Numbered from the stretch's first letter, positions 1-11,350 are shown. The stretch: 64,000 bases of DNA from Pseudomonas fluorescens (GCF_018614775.1 NZ_JAGGOF010000002.1:1-64000); one strand, 5' to 3'. The notes: generated from the sequence alone by a model not told the origin. Program-made: numbers and translations.

Positions 1-29
1 TATCCTGACACCGGGGGATCGGGACTTAT

Positions 30-290
30 ATGAAAAACGTAGTGTTGGCACTTTTGCTGGTCACATTGGCGGCCTGCATGCCTTATAACTCCGTGGCCTC
101 GACAGATCCAAACTGGATGCGTCTGGGTGGCGATGAGCCCGAGGGCTATCCAAGGACGTTTGTTGAGAACCAGAGCGGCAACTGCTCTCTGGTTACCGAA
201 TCATGGTCCAAGGGAACGATCAATGGCCGTATCCTATGGATCAAGCACCAGTCTCGAAAGCCAGTTGCCTGTCCCGTAGCCCCTGCGTAG
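30..290 (+). CDS. Small putative lipoprotein, unknown function
   Basis: An 86-residue protein with a lipoprotein-type signal: charged MKN start, a hydrophobic run, and a lipobox ending LAAC with the lipidated cysteine at residue 16. The mature part is about 70 residues with two more cysteines (in GNCS and VACP) that could form a disulfide in the periplasm. I do not recognise a family. It lies alone on the plus strand ahead of a second small lipoprotein, with a terminator-like hairpin between them, so the two are probably separate transcripts. Envelope location is inferred only from the signal. Confidence 0.6.
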   Translation: MKNVVLALLLVTLAACMPYNSVASTDPNWMRLGGDEPEGYPRTFVENQSGNCSLVTESWSKGTINGRILWIKHQSRKPVACPVAPA

Positions 291-348
291 GGCTTCACGC
301 CGGTAGGGTGAACAGCTCTGATGTGATAGGGCGACGGTTGCGGGAGCA

Positions 349-393
349 GGCGACTGGATGATTGGATGAGCGGCTTGCGAGTCGCCTTTTTTT
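349..393 (+). terminator. Possible rho-independent terminator
   Basis: GGCGACT (349-355) pairs with AGTCGCC (380-386), followed directly by seven T residues. The loop is long (24 nt), so confidence is moderate. It sits 59 nt after the stop of the first lipoprotein gene. Confidence 0.5.
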
Positions 394-438
394 GCAGGTT
401 TTGGGTAGGTGCTTGATCGCCATTTTTGGAGTCGCTGC

Positions 439-705
439 ATGAAGTTCTTCATAGCCGTGTCAGCCTTTGCGCTGCTGACAGGCTGTTCGACGTTAGCCGA
501 AACCTTTGATGATCGCCCGCGATGCGGACCTCATCCCTATTGCGGAGCTTCAACGGACATTGAGGTGATGAAGGCCGCTACGGAGGATAATGCGGGCGTT
601 TTTCGTGTGCTGGCTCCGCTGGCAATGATTGACCTGCCGTTCAGTCTGGTCGCGGATACATTGTTTCTGCCATATACGGCCTTCAATACAGGCGCTGGGG
701 ACTAG
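439..705 (+). CDS. YceK/YidQ-type small lipoprotein
   Basis: An 88-residue protein starting MKFFIAVSAF with lipobox LLTGC (cysteine at residue 14). The mature part carries RCGPHPYCG, then LAMIDLPFSLVADTLFLPY. This pattern of a cysteine-rich start and an I-D-x-P-x-S-x-x-x-D-T-x-x-x-P-Y tail is typical of the YceK/YidQ (DUF1375) lipoprotein family. The frame extends upstream to 409, but the start at 439 gives a proper signal peptide. Family function is not established; an outer or inner membrane lipoprotein is inferred. Confidence 0.75.
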   Translation: MKFFIAVSAFALLTGCSTLAETFDDRPRCGPHPYCGASTDIEVMKAATEDNAGVFRVLAPLAMIDLPFSLVADTLFLPYTAFNTGAGD

Positions 706-801
706 GGCCTCTGCGCGATTCAGCGCAAGCAACTGTCCTTGGCAATCGCCACCCTTTTAAACAATTTTCCTGTCGCGGCCATTTCGCCGGCCCCAAAAAC
801 C

Positions 802-835
802 AAAAAGCCCGCACGTTCGTGAAGAGGTGCGGGCT
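802..835 (-). terminator. Rho-independent terminator of the DUF2628 gene
   Basis: AGCCCGCAC (806-814) and GTGCGGGCT (827-835) form a perfect 9-bp stem. Read on the minus strand the stem is followed by a run of T (complement of the A run at 802-806). It is correctly placed just past the DUF2628 stop. Confidence 0.8.
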
Positions 836-856
836 CTTGACCAGCCGGGATTGCAA

Positions 857-1282
857 TCAGAAACCCATGCCTTGGAACGGATTCCAGCTTTGCTCGCCTT
901 TGATTTCTTTCAGGTAGTATGCGTAGTTGGTCGCGATCGCGTACATCACCGAGGAGGCGCCATTCAGGCCGGCGTTCAAGGGCTTGGGAAATTCCATGCC
1001 CAGCATCGCAAAAATCACACTCAGCACGATGTTGACCAGAAGGATGATGCCGAGCAGCGCCAGGTTCTTTTTCCACAGGCCCAGGACAAACAGGTAAATA
1101 GGGCCGAAGAAAAACGCGATGACATTGGCATTGATGAGGATTTTTTTCTTGAAGCCGGGCAGTGCCTTCAGGGCTTCCTTATAGCGCGGATCGCTGGGGG
1201 CGCCGTAGGTGTCGAAGAAGTTGAAGCGTTCCTGCCACTTGGCACTGTATTTTCCGCTTTGCACGTGTTCAGTTGTGCTCAT
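857..1282 (-). CDS. DUF2628-family membrane protein
   Basis: A 141-residue protein. The N-terminal half is soluble (KWQERFNFFDTYGAP, then a lysine-rich segment near residue 45). Hydrophobic segments follow at roughly 50-70 and 75-95, with a weaker one around 105-120. The layout and the 'aromatic-rich start then two adjacent membrane helices' pattern fit DUF2628, a small inner-membrane family of unknown role. It is a single gene with its own terminator at 802-835. Confidence 0.7.
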   Translation of the reverse strand: MSTTEHVQSGKYSAKWQERFNFFDTYGAPSDPRYKEALKALPGFKKKILINANVIAFFFGPIYLFVLGLWKKNLALLGIILLVNIVLSVIFAMLGMEFPKPLNAGLNGASSVMYAIATNYAYYLKEIKGEQSWNPFQGMGF

Positions 1283-1550
1283 TTTTACTGCTCCTGATAT
1301 TCCATGAAACTGGGTTGTTTCTTCCGAGAGGTCCTGTGCTCGGCTTTATAAGCGTTCACGAGAAAAAATGCCTCTGGTCACTGAAGCGGCCGTTCAATCT
1401 GTGATGGGCATCACTTTATTCGTATAAGTGGTGGTGGGCGTTTCGCTCCCAAGCGGGAGCAAGCTCCGTCGCCACGATGATCCGCACGGGTGCTTTCGAA
1501 CAGTTGGGGGAAGGGCACTGGCAGCGCAAGGATCGCCGCCAGCAGAACGC

Positions 1551-1685
1551 TTATTCCACGATACAGATCCAGCGATGGTTATGCCGGTAAGGTGCGCGAG
1601 TAAACGCGATTTCAGACACGAGCAGCATGCCGCGATCCTGGAGGGCTTCGGTCAGTTCTACGAGTGTCTCTGCTTCGATAGTCAT
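1551..1685 (-). CDS. 44-residue hypothetical protein
   Basis: A short ORF reading MTIEAETLVELTEAL and ending RWICIVE. It is preceded by GAGG about eight bases before the ATG, a good ribosome site. The start looks helical and acidic; a basic, aromatic segment (APYRHNHRW) follows. I do not recognise a family. It sits between the DUF2628 and DUF3606 genes, on the same strand as both. It could be a real microprotein or a chance ORF; the ribosome site is the main support. Confidence 0.4.
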   Translation of the reverse strand: MTIEAETLVELTEALQDRGMLLVSEIAFTRAPYRHNHRWICIVE

Positions 1686-1751
1686 TGCTGTTACCTCGTC
1701 AGATTTACTGCGTTTCATAGAGACTGACCGAAGGGCGTTACAAGGAATTCA

Positions 1752-1928
1752 TTATTTCTTTAGATGCGTGCGAACATCTACCGCCAAGGGGCCTACCGCT
1801 TTAACTGCGGCCTTGAGTTCGTCTTCAGTCACACCAAGTTCCTTCGTCCAGTATTTCAGCTCCCAGGCTTCGCTGGTGCTGATACGGTTCCGATCTTGCG
1901 GTCCGCGGTTGCTCAAGTCATCAGCCAT
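1752..1928 (-). CDS. DUF3606 domain protein
   Basis: A 58-residue protein starting MADDLSNRGPQDRNRIS, with W-E-L-K-Y-W-T-K-E-L-G-V and ending in a KAVG...DVRTHLKK tail. This is the DUF3606 pattern (GPxDRxRIN, E-Y-W-t-k-x-f-g-v, L-x-x-A-V-x-x-V-G-x-s), a short one-domain protein common in proteobacteria and often stress-linked. An upstream extension to 2003 exists but lacks the family start, so 1928 is preferred; AGGAGACTC lies just before it. Confidence 0.85.
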   Translation of the reverse strand: MADDLSNRGPQDRNRISTSEAWELKYWTKELGVTEDELKAAVKAVGPLAVDVRTHLKK

Positions 1929-2037
1929 TATCGAGTCTCCTGATAAGGCCTGGCGTTGCCAGGCGACTTCAGGTAGACAATCAGTCTGAGCTGTTTGCGC
2001 CATTCAATTGTTGCACCTGGAGGGACGAGCATCGCCG

Positions 2038-2244
2038 TCAGAAACCCAGGGCTGCGGCCTCCCCAAATGAATGCTCCTGTACGCCCGCCATGAAGTGCAG
2101 CGGCATCTGTTGCTTCGCCTCGATCGGCTGGATTTCAAAACTGCCCACTACCTGAACGTGAAGCGCACTCAGCCGTATCGACTCTTCTTCCTTTGCCTTA
2201 TCCATTCTCGCGTGGTTCGCTGCGATTTCATTGAGAGTTGACAC
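2038..2244 (-). CDS. 68-residue hypothetical protein (GTG start)
   Basis: Starting from GTG at 2244 the product reads MSTLNEIAANHARMDKAK, then an acidic-basic stretch and a C-terminus with MPLHFMAGVQEH. GGAG lies seven bases before the GTG, and no ATG in the longer frame has an equal site, so the GTG is chosen. No known family was recognised. The composition looks soluble. Same strand as the DUF3606 gene but 109 bp apart. Confidence 0.45.
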   Translation of the reverse strand: MSTLNEIAANHARMDKAKEEESIRLSALHVQVVGSFEIQPIEAKQQMPLHFMAGVQEHSFGEAAALGF

Positions 2245-2591
2245 GGTACATCTCCGGTGGGCTGACCAAGCATTATTGAGTTGCCGCAGCGTCAGAATGT
2301 CGTCGTCCTGGCTGCTGCGGCGATTGCTGCAAACCGTAAGCCAGACGCAACCGAGCAAGGCCCGGCCATCCTTTGCAGGCGACGAATGGAGGTTCGAACG
2401 CCGTTGACACTTCAACCATGCCTCAGCAATAAGTCACTGATGATACAAGCAGCCCTCTGTGTCCGGTGTAGGGGCGGTTGTGGCAGGTTTGAATAGATAA
2501 TGAAATCGGCACAGCGACGTCTTGCCGGTCAGGATGCTGGGGTAACCGTTAACGTCTACAGTTACAGTGCATTAGCCTTGGAGAAAACCTC
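2245..2591. other. Intergenic region, no gene seen
   Basis: Between the GTG-start hypothetical gene and the CigR-like gene. One plus-strand frame (2281-2496) is open but has no ribosome site and an implausible composition. The last part should hold the promoter and leader of the CigR-like gene, whose ribosome site GGAG lies just before 2592. Confidence 0.4.
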
Positions 2592-3074
2592 ATGTTCAAA
2601 TTGCACTCGCTGATCGCCGTAATTGCCTGCCTCGCCGTTGCGGCTACTTCCGCGACCGCCCTGGCGGACCCTGGCAACGGCAAGGGAAACGCTAAATTCG
2701 ATCAAGGCCAGGGTCATGGTCATGGTCAAGGAGATAAGGGCGGGTCGGGCAGCAAGGGCGGCAAGGCCAACTCGCCTGGCGATGGCGGCGACTGGCATAA
2801 CGGCCCAAGCATCGACCGCGGCGGAGTGCTCGGTGTGATCGGCGGCTACCGTGACTATTGGCGACCAGGACCGGCGCTGCCGCCGGGCATCCAGAAGAAC
2901 CTCGCCAGGGGCAAGCCGTTGCCACCCGGGATCGCCAAGAAACTCGACGGGCGCCTGGTGGGGCGGTTGCCGCACTATGACGGCTACGAATGGCAACAGG
3001 TGGGCACCGATTTGATCCTGGTGGCGATCGCCAGCGGCATCATCTACGAGGTGCTGAACGGTGCATTCGATTAG
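2592..3074 (+). CDS. CigR/RcnB-like secreted protein
   Basis: A 160-residue protein with a Sec signal peptide (cleavage after ATALA, residue 25). A low-complexity Gly/His/Lys segment follows (residues 27-65, with GHGHGQG and GGSGSKGGK). The C-terminal domain has LPPGIQKNLARGKPLPPGIAKK and ends Y-D-G-Y-E-W-Q-Q-V-G-T-D-L. The repeated LPPGI/K motifs plus the YxGYxW...GTDLILV tail are the signature of the anti-virulence regulator CigR family (RcnB-like fold). The periplasmic location is supported; the molecular role in Pseudomonas is not known. The His-rich stretch could bind metal, which is inference. Confidence 0.8.
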   Translation: MFKLHSLIAVIACLAVAATSATALADPGNGKGNAKFDQGQGHGHGQGDKGGSGSKGGKANSPGDGGDWHNGPSIDRGGVLGVIGGYRDYWRPGPALPPGIQKNLARGKPLPPGIAKKLDGRLVGRLPHYDGYEWQQVGTDLILVAIASGIIYEVLNGAFD

Positions 3075-3080
3075 CGTATC

Positions 3081-3100
3081 GCAGCCTGTCTCCAGGCTGC
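3081..3100. terminator. Hairpin between convergent genes
   Basis: GCAGCCTG (3081-3088) and CAGGCTGC (3093-3100) form a perfect 8-bp stem with a 4-nt loop, midway between the ends of the converging CigR-like and sigma-54 activator genes. There is no clear T tract in either direction, so termination is plausible but not proven. Confidence 0.45.
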
Positions 3101-3107
3101 GGCACCC

Positions 3108-4958
3108 TCAGTTTTCAAGCTGTCGCAGGCGCTTGTACAACGTATTGCGGCTGACCCCCAGGCGTCGCGCCAGGTGCGAAATATTGCCGCCCGCCGCTTG
3201 CAACTGTCGGTTCAGGTCTTCGGCGTCGTTCAGGTCCACCGTCAGCGGCCCGGGGGTTTCCAGCGGTTCCATTTCCAGGTCGACGAAAAAGTCGTCGGGC
3301 AGATGCTCGGGGCGGATTGGCTGTTCTTCGGCCATCGCCAGGGCCACTTGCAGCACGCTGCTGACCTGGCGCAGGTTACCCGGCCATGGATGGCGGTCGA
3401 ACAACTCCAATACTTCCCGGCTCAGCCCGGCCCATTGGGTGGGTTCGCGATGATGCTCCCAGAGGCGTTTGAATAGCGCTTGCTTGTCGCTGCGTTCGCG
3501 CAGGGGCGGCAGTTCCAGGGTCAGGCCGCCGATGCGGTAGTAGAGGTCTTCGCGGAAGCGACCCAGTTGCACTTGTTCGCGCAGCGAACGGTTGGTGGCC
3601 GAGATGATGCGGATGTCCACCGGGAACAGCTCTGCGCTGCCCACCGGTTGCACGCAGCGCTCCTGCAATACCCGCAGCAGCCGGGCCTGGGTCGGCAGGG
3701 GCATGTCGCCAATCTCATCGAGGAACAATGTGCCGCGGTCGGCCTTGCGGATCAGGCCGATGCTGCCTTTCTGATTAGCGCCCGTGAAGGCGCCTTTTTC
3801 GTAACCGAACAGTTCCGATTCCACCAACTCGGCGGGAATCGCGGCGCAGTTGACGGCGATGAACGGTTGTTTGCAGCGGGAGCTGGCCTGGTGCAGGGCT
3901 TTGACGAACACTTCCTTGCCGACGCCGGTCTCGCCGTGGATCAGCAGTGGAATGTCCTTTTCCAGTAAGCGCTCGGCCTGGCGCACGGCTTTTTCCACAC
4001 GGCTGTCACCGAAGTGCAGCGTGTTGAGGCTGATGATGTTGGTGGTGGTGGCCGGGGCCGGCGAGCGGGCTGCTTCGGTGAACACCCGCGGCTTGATCGA
4101 CATCTGGCTCGGACGCCGGAGCAGGCATTGGAAACGATTGCGCCCGGACGCTTGCAGCGCAAACGGCAAGCCGTCGGGTTGGTTCAGCAGCTCCAGCAAC
4201 GAGACCTTGAACAAACTTTCGATGCTCACCCGCGACAGGCTCAGGCCCAACAGGTTGTCGGCCCGGCGGTTGGCGGAAAGCACCTGCCCGGTTTCATCGA
4301 AAATCAACAGCCCGGCCCATTGGCTGTCGAGGTTGTTCAACCCGGTGTTGAAGGTCAGCTGGAAGTGTTCACCGCGAAACAGGTTCAGGATCAGCCGGTT
4401 CTCCACGGTCTGGCTCATCATCTTGACCATGCCCAGGGTGTGGGAGGGCGGCAGGTAGCTGTCGCTGGACACGTCCAGCACGGCGATGACCTTGCGCTCG
4501 GCGTCGAAGATCGGCGCGGCGGAACCGGTCATGAAACGGTTGGCCTTGAGAAAGTGTTCATCGTGCTCGATGTGCACCGCTTGCTCGCAGGCCAGCGCGG
4601 TGCCGATGGCGTTGGTGCCGGTGCAGCGTTCCATCCAGCTCGCCCCGGCGCTGAAGCCATGGGCCAGTTTGGGCTCGATGAAGCGCTGGGTGCCCCAGGA
4701 GGTCAGGACCTGGCCCTGATTGTCGGCCAGCATGATCAGGCAATTGGAATTGCTCAGGATGTTCTCGTAATACGGCAGGACTTCCTGGTGGGTGGTCTGC
4801 ACCAGTGAATGCTGGCTTTCCAGCAACTGGGCGATACCGTCGGCGGGTAGCGGGTCGAAGGCCGGCACGCTCTGATGGTTCAAGCCAAAGGCGCGGCAAC
4901 GGGACCAGGAGGCCTGGATGATGGCCTCGTGTGACAAGGCGGGTGCAGGTGCGACCAT
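3108..4958 (-). CDS. Sigma-54-dependent activator, AcoR-like (GAF-AAA-Fis HTH)
   Basis: A 616-residue bacterial enhancer-binding protein. A GAF-like sensor spans about 60-200 (C-T-G-T-N-A-I-G-T-A near 112-121, as in AcoR) and a PAS-like segment 210-285. The AAA+ core has Walker A GETGVGKE (342-349), the sigma-54 contact loop GAFTGA (389-394) and Walker B GTLFLDEIGD (409-418). A C-terminal Fis-type helix-turn-helix contains ISHLARRLGVSRNTLYKRLR. All elements needed for sigma-54 activation are intact. It is divergent from the ABC importer at 5378, whose upstream region carries a -24/-12 promoter and a repeat array, so this protein is the likely activator; its ligand is unknown but may be the imported substrate. 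Confidence 0.92.
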   Translation of the reverse strand: MVAPAPALSHEAIIQASWSRCRAFGLNHQSVPAFDPLPADGIAQLLESQHSLVQTTHQEVLPYYENILSNSNCLIMLADNQGQVLTSWGTQRFIEPKLAHGFSAGASWMERCTGTNAIGTALACEQAVHIEHDEHFLKANRFMTGSAAPIFDAERKVIAVLDVSSDSYLPPSHTLGMVKMMSQTVENRLILNLFRGEHFQLTFNTGLNNLDSQWAGLLIFDETGQVLSANRRADNLLGLSLSRVSIESLFKVSLLELLNQPDGLPFALQASGRNRFQCLLRRPSQMSIKPRVFTEAARSPAPATTTNIISLNTLHFGDSRVEKAVRQAERLLEKDIPLLIHGETGVGKEVFVKALHQASSRCKQPFIAVNCAAIPAELVESELFGYEKGAFTGANQKGSIGLIRKADRGTLFLDEIGDMPLPTQARLLRVLQERCVQPVGSAELFPVDIRIISATNRSLREQVQLGRFREDLYYRIGGLTLELPPLRERSDKQALFKRLWEHHREPTQWAGLSREVLELFDRHPWPGNLRQVSSVLQVALAMAEEQPIRPEHLPDDFFVDLEMEPLETPGPLTVDLNDAEDLNRQLQAAGGNISHLARRLGVSRNTLYKRLRQLEN

Positions 4959-5052
4959 GGGGCACTCTCGCAGGTGCTGTTTTTATTGTGGTGGTGAGTC
5001 TCGCACATACTCCTTGTGCTGGGCAGCTCCGAATCACATGGACAATGCAAAT

Positions 5053-5147
5053 CCTGTGGGAGCGAGCCTGCTCGCGAAAGCGGTCTGTCAGGCAACATTG
5101 CTGCTGGCTGATCGGACGTCATCGCGAGCAGGCTCGCTCCCACAGGG
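5053..5147. repeat. REP pair (REPIN)
   Basis: Two inverted copies of the Pseudomonas REP palindrome, TGTGGGAGCGAGCCTGCTCG... and its reverse complement, separated by about 45 bp of unrelated sequence. Non-coding; non-autonomous element mobilised by a RAYT transposase encoded elsewhere (established for this repeat class). Confidence 0.9.
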
Positions 5148-5181
5148 AACCGGTCCGGCCAACGATAAGCTTCCTTCAGTG

Positions 5182-5252
5182 TTGTTCAAAATTGTTCATT
5201 GTCAACCGCCGAATTGTTCAGTTGTTCAGTCGTCTTTGTTCACTTGTGTTCA
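5182..5252. promoter_or_regulatory. Array of TGTTCA repeats, putative activator binding sites
   Basis: TTGTTCA occurs at 5182, 5192, 5214, 5222 and 5236, with a variant GTGTTCA at 5246. Apart from the copy at 5222, the intervals are 10, 22, 22 and 10 bp, symmetric about 5214 and close to whole helical turns, so the copies would face one side of the DNA. The array lies 65-150 bp upstream of the -24/-12 promoter, the normal place for enhancer sites. Assignment to the adjacent activator is inference. Confidence 0.7.
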
Positions 5253-5316
5253 CCAGCGAACGCATTTTTCCTACATGAATACAATAAATCCAAGTAATTC
5301 AGACGCTTGCATTTTT

Positions 5317-5332
5317 TGGCACGGCTTTCGCT
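5317..5332 (+). promoter_or_regulatory. Sigma-54 (-24/-12) promoter
   Basis: TGGCACG (5317-5323), four bases, then TCGCT (5328-5332). The GG (5318-5319) and GC (5330-5331) are 12 bp apart as required, and only one base of the TTGCT half differs from consensus. Predicted transcript start is near 5343, about 35 nt before the first ATPase gene. The adjacent sigma-54 activator supports it. Confidence 0.85.
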
Positions 5333-5377
5333 TTATCGCTCGGGTCGCTTGACTCCAAATAATAAAAAGGCCGAGCC

Positions 5378-6471
5378 ATGTCATTAAAGCTTGAGCACAT
5401 CTGTCGCACCGTCGAAGGTCAGCCCTGGATCGACGATGCCAATCTGAGTTTCGAACCCGGATCCTTCAACGTCCTGCTGGGCCGTACGCTATCCGGCAAG
5501 ACCAGTCTCATGCGCCTGATGGCCGGGTTGGACAAACCCGACAGCGGTCGCATCCTGATGAACGGCGTCGACGTCACGAACAAGCCGGTGCGGCTGCGTA
5601 ACGTGTCGATGGTCTATCAGCAATTCATCAATTACCCGACCATGACCGTTTTCGAGAACATCGCCTCGCCGCTGCGCCAGGCCGGTGTGTCCGATGAGGT
5701 GATCCAGAGCAAGGTGCTGGAAACCGCGCGGATGCTGCGCATCGAGAAATTCCTCAAGCGCCATCCGCTGGAGTTGTCCGGTGGCCAGCAGCAGCGCACG
5801 GCCATGGCCCGCGCACTGGTCAAGGACGCCGAGCTGATTCTGTTCGATGAGCCGCTGGTGAACCTGGACTACAAGCTGCGTGAGGAACTTCGCCAGGAAA
5901 TGCGCGAATTGTTCCAGGCCCGTCACACCATCGCCGTCTACGCCACCACCGAGCCCAACGAAGCCCTGGCCCTGGGCGGCACCACCACCATCCTGCACGA
6001 GGGGCGGGTGATCCAGAGCGGCAAATCGTCCTCCGTGTATCACCAGCCGCAAACCGTATTGGCCGCCGAGCTGTTTTCCGAGCCGCCGATCAACCTCATG
6101 CCAGGCCGCATTGCCGGCAATGAGGTGAGCTTCGCCAACTTCGTGCACTTCCCGCTGAACGTCGATCTGCGCCCGGTGGGCGAGGGTGAATTCCGTTTCG
6201 GCGTGCGTCCCAGCCATATTTCCCTGGTGCCGAGCAACGATGATGACCTCGAGCTGGCGGTGACCGTCGAGGTGGCCGAGATCAGCGGATCGGAAACCTT
6301 CCTGCACGTGCGCAACGAACATTTCCTGCTGGTGCTGCACTTGCCCGGTGTTCATGAGTACGACGTGGATGCGCCGATCCGCATCTACATCCCGACCCAT
6401 AAACTGTTTGTCTTCGATGCCCAGGGCAAGCTGGTCCAGGCCCCCGGGCTGCGTATTGCGAGGGTTGCCTG

Positions 6472-6472
<1 letters not shown>
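5378..6472 (+). CDS. ABC importer ATPase, GlpS-like (degenerate H-loop)
   Basis: A 364-residue carbohydrate-type ATPase. Walker A is GRTLSGKT (35-42), signature LSGGQQQR (133-140) and Walker B LILFDEP (153-159); a C-terminal TOBE-like regulatory domain follows 235. Where the switch histidine is expected the sequence is YATTEP, so the usual His-Asp is Thr191-Glu192. It is the first gene of the importer operon, with a one-base overlap to the second ATPase. Paired ATPases, two permeases, a small DUF2160 protein and a large binding protein match the gene order of the rhizobial glycerol importer GlpSTPQUV. Substrate here is inferred from that likeness only; no glycerol kinase or dehydrogenase lies nearby. 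Confidence 0.88.
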
Positions 6473-7577
<1,105 letters not shown>

Positions 7578-7581
<4 letters not shown>

Positions 7582-8444
7582 ACAAGGTGCAGAACAACAA
7601 GGCCTGGTGGCTGGTATTGCCGGTGTTCCTGCTGGTGGCGTTCAGCGCCGTGATCCCGATGATGACCGTGGTCAACTATTCGGTGCAGGACATCTTCGAC
7701 CAGTCCAGCCGCTACTTCGTCGGCGCCGACTGGTACAAGCAGGTGCTGCTCGATCCACGGTTGCACGATTCGCTGCTGCGCCAGTTCATCTACTCGGCGT
7801 GCGTGCTGCTGATCGAAATTCCCCTGGGCATCGCCATCGCCCTGACCATGCCGACCAAGGGCAAGTGGTCGTCGCTGGTGTTGATCATCCTGGCAATTCC
7901 GCTGTTGATTCCCTGGAACGTGGTCGGCACCATCTGGCAGATTTTCGGCCGTGCCGACATCGGCTTGCTCGGTTCCACCCTTAACGGCCTGGGCATCAAC
8001 TACAACTATGCAGCCAACACCATGGACGCCTGGGTCACCGTGCTGGTGATGGACGTCTGGCACTGGACGTCCCTGGTGGCACTGCTCTGCTACTCGGGGC
8101 TGCGGGCGATTCCGGACGTGTACTACCAGGCGGCGCGGATCGATAGGGCGTCCAACTGGGCGGTGTTCCGGCACATCCAGTTGCCAAAGATGAAAAGCGT
8201 GCTGCTGATCGCCGTGATGCTGCGTTTCATGGACAGCTTCATGATCTACACCGAACCGTTCGTGCTCACCGGCGGTGGGCCGGGGAACGCCACCACGTTC
8301 CTCAGCCAGACCCTGACGCAGATGGCCATCGGTCAATTCGACCTGGGCCCGGCGGCAGCGTTTTCCCTGGTGTACTTCCTGATCATTCTGTTGGTGTCGT
8401 GGCTGTTCTACACCGCCATGACGCACTCCGACGCCAACCGTTGA
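7578..8444 (+). CDS. ABC importer permease, GlpP-like
   Basis: A 288-residue MalF-type inner-membrane permease with about six hydrophobic segments (first at residues 10-30). The ATPase-coupling EAA-type loop lies around 185-205, where QAARIDRASNWAVFRHIQLP fits the EAAxxDGA...F..I.LP consensus with Q in place of E. It overlaps the second ATPase by four bases (ATGA) and is followed after 10 bp by the second permease. Role: half of the transmembrane channel for a polyol or sugar-like substrate. Confidence 0.9.
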
Positions 8445-8454
8445 GGCCTGCACG

Positions 8455-9255
8455 ATGAGCAAGAAAAAGCTGATTCCGCTGCTGATCTACATCCTGTTCC
8501 TGCTGGTGCCCATCTACTGGCTGCTGAACATGTCGTTCAAGAGCAACACCGAGATCCTCGGCAGCCTGACGCTGTGGCCGCAGGATTTCACCTTCCACAA
8601 CTACAAGGTGATTTTCACCGACCCGAGCTGGTACACCGGTTACCTCAACTCGCTGTACTACGTGAGCCTGAACACGGTGATTTCCCTGAGCGTGGCACTG
8701 CCGGCGGCCTATGCGTTCTCACGCTACCGGTTCCTCGGCGACAAGCACCTGTTCTTCTGGCTGCTCACCAACCGCATGGCGCCACCGGCGGTGTTCCTGT
8801 TGCCGTTCTTCCAGCTGTATTCGTCCATCGGATTGTTCGACACCCACATCGCCGTGGCCCTGGCCCACTGCCTGTTCAACGTGCCGCTGGCGGTGTGGAT
8901 CCTCGAAGGCTTCATGTCCGGGGTGCCGAAAGAAATTGACGAGACGGCCTACATTGACGGCTACAGTTTCCCCAAGTTCTTCGCCAAGATCTTCATCCCG
9001 TTGATCGGCTCCGGTATCGGTGTCACGGCGTTCTTCTGCTTCATGTTTTCCTGGGTCGAACTGTTGCTGGCCCGCACGCTCACCTCGGTGAATGCCAAGC
9101 CGATCGCGGCGGTGATGACCCGCACCGTGTCGGCCTCGGGTATCGACTGGGGGGTGCTGGCGGCGGCGGGGGTGTTGACTATCCTGCCGGGCATGCTGGT
9201 GATCTGGTTCGTTCGCAACCACGTGGCCAAGGGCTTTGCCCTGGGTCGGGTCTGA
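8455..9255 (+). CDS. ABC importer permease, GlpQ-like
   Basis: A 266-residue MalG-type permease with six predicted membrane segments. The EAA-type loop reads E-I-D-E-T-A-Y-I-D-G-Y-S-F-P-K-F-F-A-K-I near residues 160-180, followed by IPL. Shorter than many MalG proteins but complete. It pairs with the upstream permease. Ten bases separate the two genes, and the DUF2160 gene begins 10 bp after its stop. Confidence 0.9.
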   Translation: MSKKKLIPLLIYILFLLVPIYWLLNMSFKSNTEILGSLTLWPQDFTFHNYKVIFTDPSWYTGYLNSLYYVSLNTVISLSVALPAAYAFSRYRFLGDKHLFFWLLTNRMAPPAVFLLPFFQLYSSIGLFDTHIAVALAHCLFNVPLAVWILEGFMSGVPKEIDETAYIDGYSFPKFFAKIFIPLIGSGIGVTAFFCFMFSWVELLLARTLTSVNAKPIAAVMTRTVSASGIDWGVLAAAGVLTILPGMLVIWFVRNHVAKGFALGRV

Positions 9256-9265
9256 GGAGTCGATG

Positions 9266-9538
9266 ATGGAATGGATGAACTGGACCGTCCCTACGGCGGC
9301 GTTTTTTGGGGTCATTGCCTTGCTGCTGGCGGGCATGACCACGTGGGAACTGCGTTCGCCGAGTATTCCTCGGCGCGGTTTCCTGCCGATTGCCACCACC
9401 CGTGGCGATCGGTTGTTTATCGGTCTTCTCGGTAGCGCCTACCTGCATCTGCTGGTGGTCGGCGTTACCGACTGGAGCATCTGGATAGCGTTCGCGTTGT
9501 CCTTGGTGTGGCTGTTGGCAGTGATGCGGTGGGGCTAG
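9266..9538 (+). CDS. DUF2160 small membrane protein, GlpU-like
   Basis: A 90-residue protein starting MEWMNWTVPT, with hydrophobic stretches at about 8-26, 53-68 and 70-86. Size, position between the permeases and the binding protein, and the W-T-x-P...F...TTWE start fit the small DUF2160 protein found in glycerol-type importer operons (GlpU). ATG codons occur at 9263 and 9266; the second gives better spacing (6 nt) from GGAG. Function is unknown; an accessory membrane subunit is the usual guess. Confidence 0.75.
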   Translation: MEWMNWTVPTAAFFGVIALLLAGMTTWELRSPSIPRRGFLPIATTRGDRLFIGLLGSAYLHLLVVGVTDWSIWIAFALSLVWLLAVMRWG

Positions 9539-9585
9539 TCGCGACCCTCGACGATCAGGCTCTCAAACCCAAACAGGAGGTCTCT

Positions 9586-11328
<1,743 letters not shown>

Positions 11329-11350
11329 GTGTTTGCGCTGCAATGAAAGA

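Larger units (their letters stand above)
4959..5377. other. Divergent control region of activator and ABC importer
   Basis: A 419-bp region without a gene. From left to right it holds the activator start region, a REP pair (5053-5147), six copies of TGTTCA (5183-5252), a sigma-54-type promoter (5317-5332) and the leader of the importer operon. Short frames across it are mostly REP sequence and were not accepted. Confidence 0.85.

Noticed and set aside
1449..1480. Half REP-like sequence after the DUF2628 promoter region
   Set aside because: Only one degenerate unit (GCGGGAGCAAGCTCCG) without a convincing inverse partner, so not listed as a REP pair.
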